The translations under genes and the position numbers were made by a program. Below, in pieces: positions 55,519-57,578 of a DNA stretch of 57,578 nt (within the stretch, counting starts at the first letter, position 1; every line of letters starts with the position of its first letter). The notes beneath the pieces were generated by a model, which was not told the origin of the DNA, made no database searches, and worked only from the letters and a program-made list of their open reading frames with translations. The stretch is from Litorilinea aerophila (GTDB lineage: Bacteria; Chloroflexota; Anaerolineae; Caldilineales; Caldilineaceae): contig CAMDEX010000006.1 in assembly GCA_945897075.1 (NCBI GenBank), positions 1 through 57,578 on the forward strand, written 5' to 3'.

Positions 55519-57578
55519 ATGACTCTCAGCAGTGAACTGATGTGGATTGTGCCGGTTGCCATCATCGTGGCGATTGGCTTTGCTATATTTCTGGTGCGAG
55601 ACGTGCTGCGGCGCGACACCGGTACACCAGAAATGCGCGAGATCAGCGCCCTGATCTATGAGGGGGCCACGGCTTTCCTGCGCCGGCAGTACACTTCCAT
55701 CGGCATTTTCGCTGTGGTGACAGCGGTTGCCGTGGGCATTCTGATTGCTCTCTTTGACCGCTATATTGAAGTGGAAGGGGTAACGCCCTTGCAGCTTGGC
55801 ATTCAGACCGGGGTTGCGTTTTTGCTGGGGGCGCTGCTCTCCAGCGTTTCCGGCATTATTGCCATGTGGACGGCTGTGAAATCCAATGGACGGGTAGCTG
55901 CGGCGGCCCGTCACGGGGTGGGGGATGCCCTGACAGTGGCGCTGCGCGGCGGCGCTGTCTCTGGTTTTCTGGTGGTGGCTCTGAGCCTGTTGGGTGTGTG
56001 GGGGCTGTATGAAGTTTATGGACGCTTGAACAACAGCTTTGCGGCTGCCCCCTTTCTGATTATCGGACTAGGCTTTGGGGCCAGCTTTGTGGCTCTCTTC
56101 GCCCAATTGGGCGGTGGCATTTTCACCAAAGCGGCCGATGTGGGGGCCGACTTGGTGGGCAAAATCGAACAGAACATCCCCGAAGACGACCCGCGTAACC
56201 CGGCCGTCATCGCCGACCTGGTGGGTGACAATGTGGGCGATTGCGCTGGCCGTGGCGCCGATCTCTTCGAGTCCACTGTGGCCGAAAACATTGGCGCTAT
56301 GATTCTGGGTGTCGCCATTGCGAATGTGACAGGCAATCAGGCGTGGATCCTCTTTCCGCTCGTCTTGCGCTCATTTGGCATCTTTGCCAGTCTGGCCGGT
56401 GTGCTCTATGCCAAGATGAAAAATAACCAGGAAGATCCGATGGCCGCCCTGAACCGGGGCTTCTACGTCTCGGCGGGTCTATCAATCGTCTTCCTGGCCC
56501 TGGCGACTTACCTGATGTTGGGGTCGGCCTGGCTCTACTTCTTTGCCGCGGGGCTGGTCGGGCTTGCCAACGCCGCCGCCTTTCTGCTCATCACCCAATA
56601 CTATACCGGCAGTAACTACCGCCCGGTCAAATCCATTGCCGAAGCCAGCAAGACGGGTCCGGCTACCAACATCATTGCGGGTCTGGCGATCGGCTTCGAG
56701 ACCCCGGCTGCTCCTGTTCTGGTCATCTCCGCGGCCCTCCTGGCCAGTTTTGGCCTGGGGGCCGGCGCGGCTGATCTGCTGGGGGTGACCACCTATCAGG
56801 CGGGCATCTTTGGCACAGCCGTAGCCACGATGGGTATGTTGATGACCGCGGCCTACGTGCTGGCCATGGACACCTTTGGTCCGATTGCCGACAACGCCGG
56901 CGGCATTGTGGAAATGTCGAATGCGTCCGAGGAAGTGCGCGCCGGCACAGACGCTCTGGATTCGGCGGGCAATACAACAAAGGCGCTCACGAAGGGCTAT
57001 GCGATGGGTTCGGCCGCGTTGGCCGCATTCCTGCTCTTCTCGGCTTATCTCGATAAAGTAGCGCTGGTACTGAAGGTCAAAGAAGCGGCAGGGGCTGTGG
57101 CGGCAGGCGTTTCCGAGACTGTGCATATTGTTGACCTGGGGAAGGTGCCGGTTTTTGTGGGCGCCCTGATGGGCGGGATGCTGGTCTTTCTATTCGCCTC
57201 CTTGGCGATCCGGGCTGTGGGTCGCACCGCTGAGAAAATGATCGTCGAGGTGCGTCGCCAATTCCGCGAGAACCCGGGCATTATGAAGGGCACCAGCAAG
57301 CCAGATTACGCGCGGGCTGTGGACATTTCCACGCGCGCGGCCCTGCGTGAGATGATCCTGCCCGGCGTCCTGGCTGTCGGCCTGCCGATTCTGGTGGGAG
57401 TGGTGTTGCGTTACGAGGCTGCTGCGGCTATGCTGATGGTGGGTACGATCGTGGGCATCCTTGTGGCGCTGATGATGAACAACAGCGGCGGGGCCTGGGA
57501 CAACGCCAAAAAGACGATTGAGGCAGGCAAACTGCTGGACGCCAACGGTGTCTCGCTGCGCAAAGGCACCGACGCCCA
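55519..57578 (+). CDS. hppA: Membrane-bound proton-translocating pyrophosphatase, 3' end outside the window
   Basis: 686 codons seen, no stop reached. ATG 55519 follows AAGGAGA. Multi-helix membrane enzyme that couples hydrolysis of pyrophosphate to H+ (or Na+) export. The substrate-binding motif D-L-V-G-D-N-V-G-D-C-A-G-R-G-A-D-L-F-E-S is near residue 236, with acidic pairs again at A-D-N-A-G-G-I (near 460). The residue that distinguishes K+-dependent from K+-independent enzymes is Lys488 here (G-N-T-T-K-A), so K+-independent H+ pumping is predicted. Preceded by the leader RNA described above. Confidence 0.95.
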   Translation, partial: MTLSSELMWIVPVAIIVAIGFAIFLVRDVLRRDTGTPEMREISALIYEGATAFLRRQYTSIGIFAVVTAVAVGILIALFDRYIEVEGVTPLQLGIQTGVAFLLGALLSSVSGIIAMWTAVKSNGRVAAAARHGVGDALTVALRGGAVSGFLVVALSLLGVWGLYEVYGRLNNSFAAAPFLIIGLGFGASFVALFAQLGGGIFTKAADVGADLVGKIEQNIPEDDPRNPAVIADLVGDNVGDCAGRGADLFESTVAENIGAMILGVAIANVTGNQAWILFPLVLRSFGIFASLAGVLYAKMKNNQEDPMAALNRGFYVSAGLSIVFLALATYLMLGSAWLYFFAAGLVGLANAAAFLLITQYYTGSNYRPVKSIAEASKTGPATNIIAGLAIGFETPAAPVLVISAALLASFGLGAGAADLLGVTTYQAGIFGTAVATMGMLMTAAYVLAMDTFGPIADNAGGIVEMSNASEEVRAGTDALDSAGNTTKALTKGYAMGSAALAAFLLFSAYLDKVALVLKVKEAAGAVAAGVSETVHIVDLGKVPVFVGALMGGMLVFLFASLAIRAVGRTAEKMIVEVRRQFRENPGIMKGTSKPDYARAVDISTRAALREMILPGVLAVGLPILVGVVLRYEAAAAMLMVGTIVGILVALMMNNSGGAWDNAKKTIEAGKLLDANGVSLRKGTDA

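Overview
The window looks like a chromosomal segment of a GC-rich, filamentous-type Chloroflexi (Anaerolineae/Caldilineae-like) bacterium. The case rests on high GC third positions, a secreted protein with a long Thr-Pro-rich linker, very large CARDB/subtilase surface proteins, a NACHT-FGE fusion, a YgeW/YgeY/carbamate kinase cluster and a membrane pyrophosphatase. This placement is inference; no rRNA or tRNA gene was seen.

Layout. 0-6 kb (minus strand): murA, then ygeY, a two-gene nucleotidyltransferase toxin-antitoxin-like pair, carbamate kinase and ygeW. 6-13 kb: a membrane protein, gyrB interrupted by two inteins, and a MazG-like protein. 13-15.5 kb (minus): primary sigma factor and a methyltransferase. 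15.5-17.3 kb: a perfect parS site, a thiolase, and a promoter-to-terminator unit that may be a small RNA. 17.5-24.5 kb: an arginine block (paiB-like, argC, rRNA methyltransferase, argB, argD, argA-like GNAT, carA). 24.5-30 kb: an AT-rich island with three DnaA boxes, a GNAT, a NACHT-FGE STAND protein bounded by inverted 34-bp repeats, and homoserine dehydrogenase. 30-36 kb: secreted proteins (PA14 lipoprotein, LysM protein, subtilase) and a ComEA-like protein. 36-41.5 kb: acyl-CoA dehydrogenase, methylmalonyl-CoA mutase B12 subunit, MeaB GTPase and xylulokinase. 41.5-44 kb (minus, visibly lower GC): C5 DNA methyltransferase plus a DUF4928-like probable restriction enzyme and a small Cys protein. 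44-52 kb: a 2591-residue subtilase with 15 CARDB repeats. 52-57.6 kb: hicB with a hicA remnant, a Gfo/Idh/MocA oxidoreductase, a DUF362 protein and hppA, which runs off the window.

A theme across the window is repeats. Most genes are followed, within 0-20 bases of their stop codon, by a hairpin or inverted array built from short (7-14 base) units, and each gap uses a different unit. Several stop codons and C-terminal codons lie inside these repeats. Similar palindromes also occur in frame inside coding sequence, in the CARDB protein and the ComEA-like protein.

The most interesting leads are: (1) the NACHT-FGE gene, whose last 40 codons look like a diversity-generating retroelement variable region and which is flanked by inverted repeats; (2) the double-intein GyrB, with a helix-turn-helix domain inside the second intein; (3) the in-frame Cys-Gly palindromic inserts in 6 of 15 CARDB repeats; (4) parS plus a DnaA-box cluster, which suggest the origin is near; (5) two promoter-to-terminator leader/sRNA units, one in front of hppA; (6) a MurA in which the fosfomycin-target Cys is Asp.
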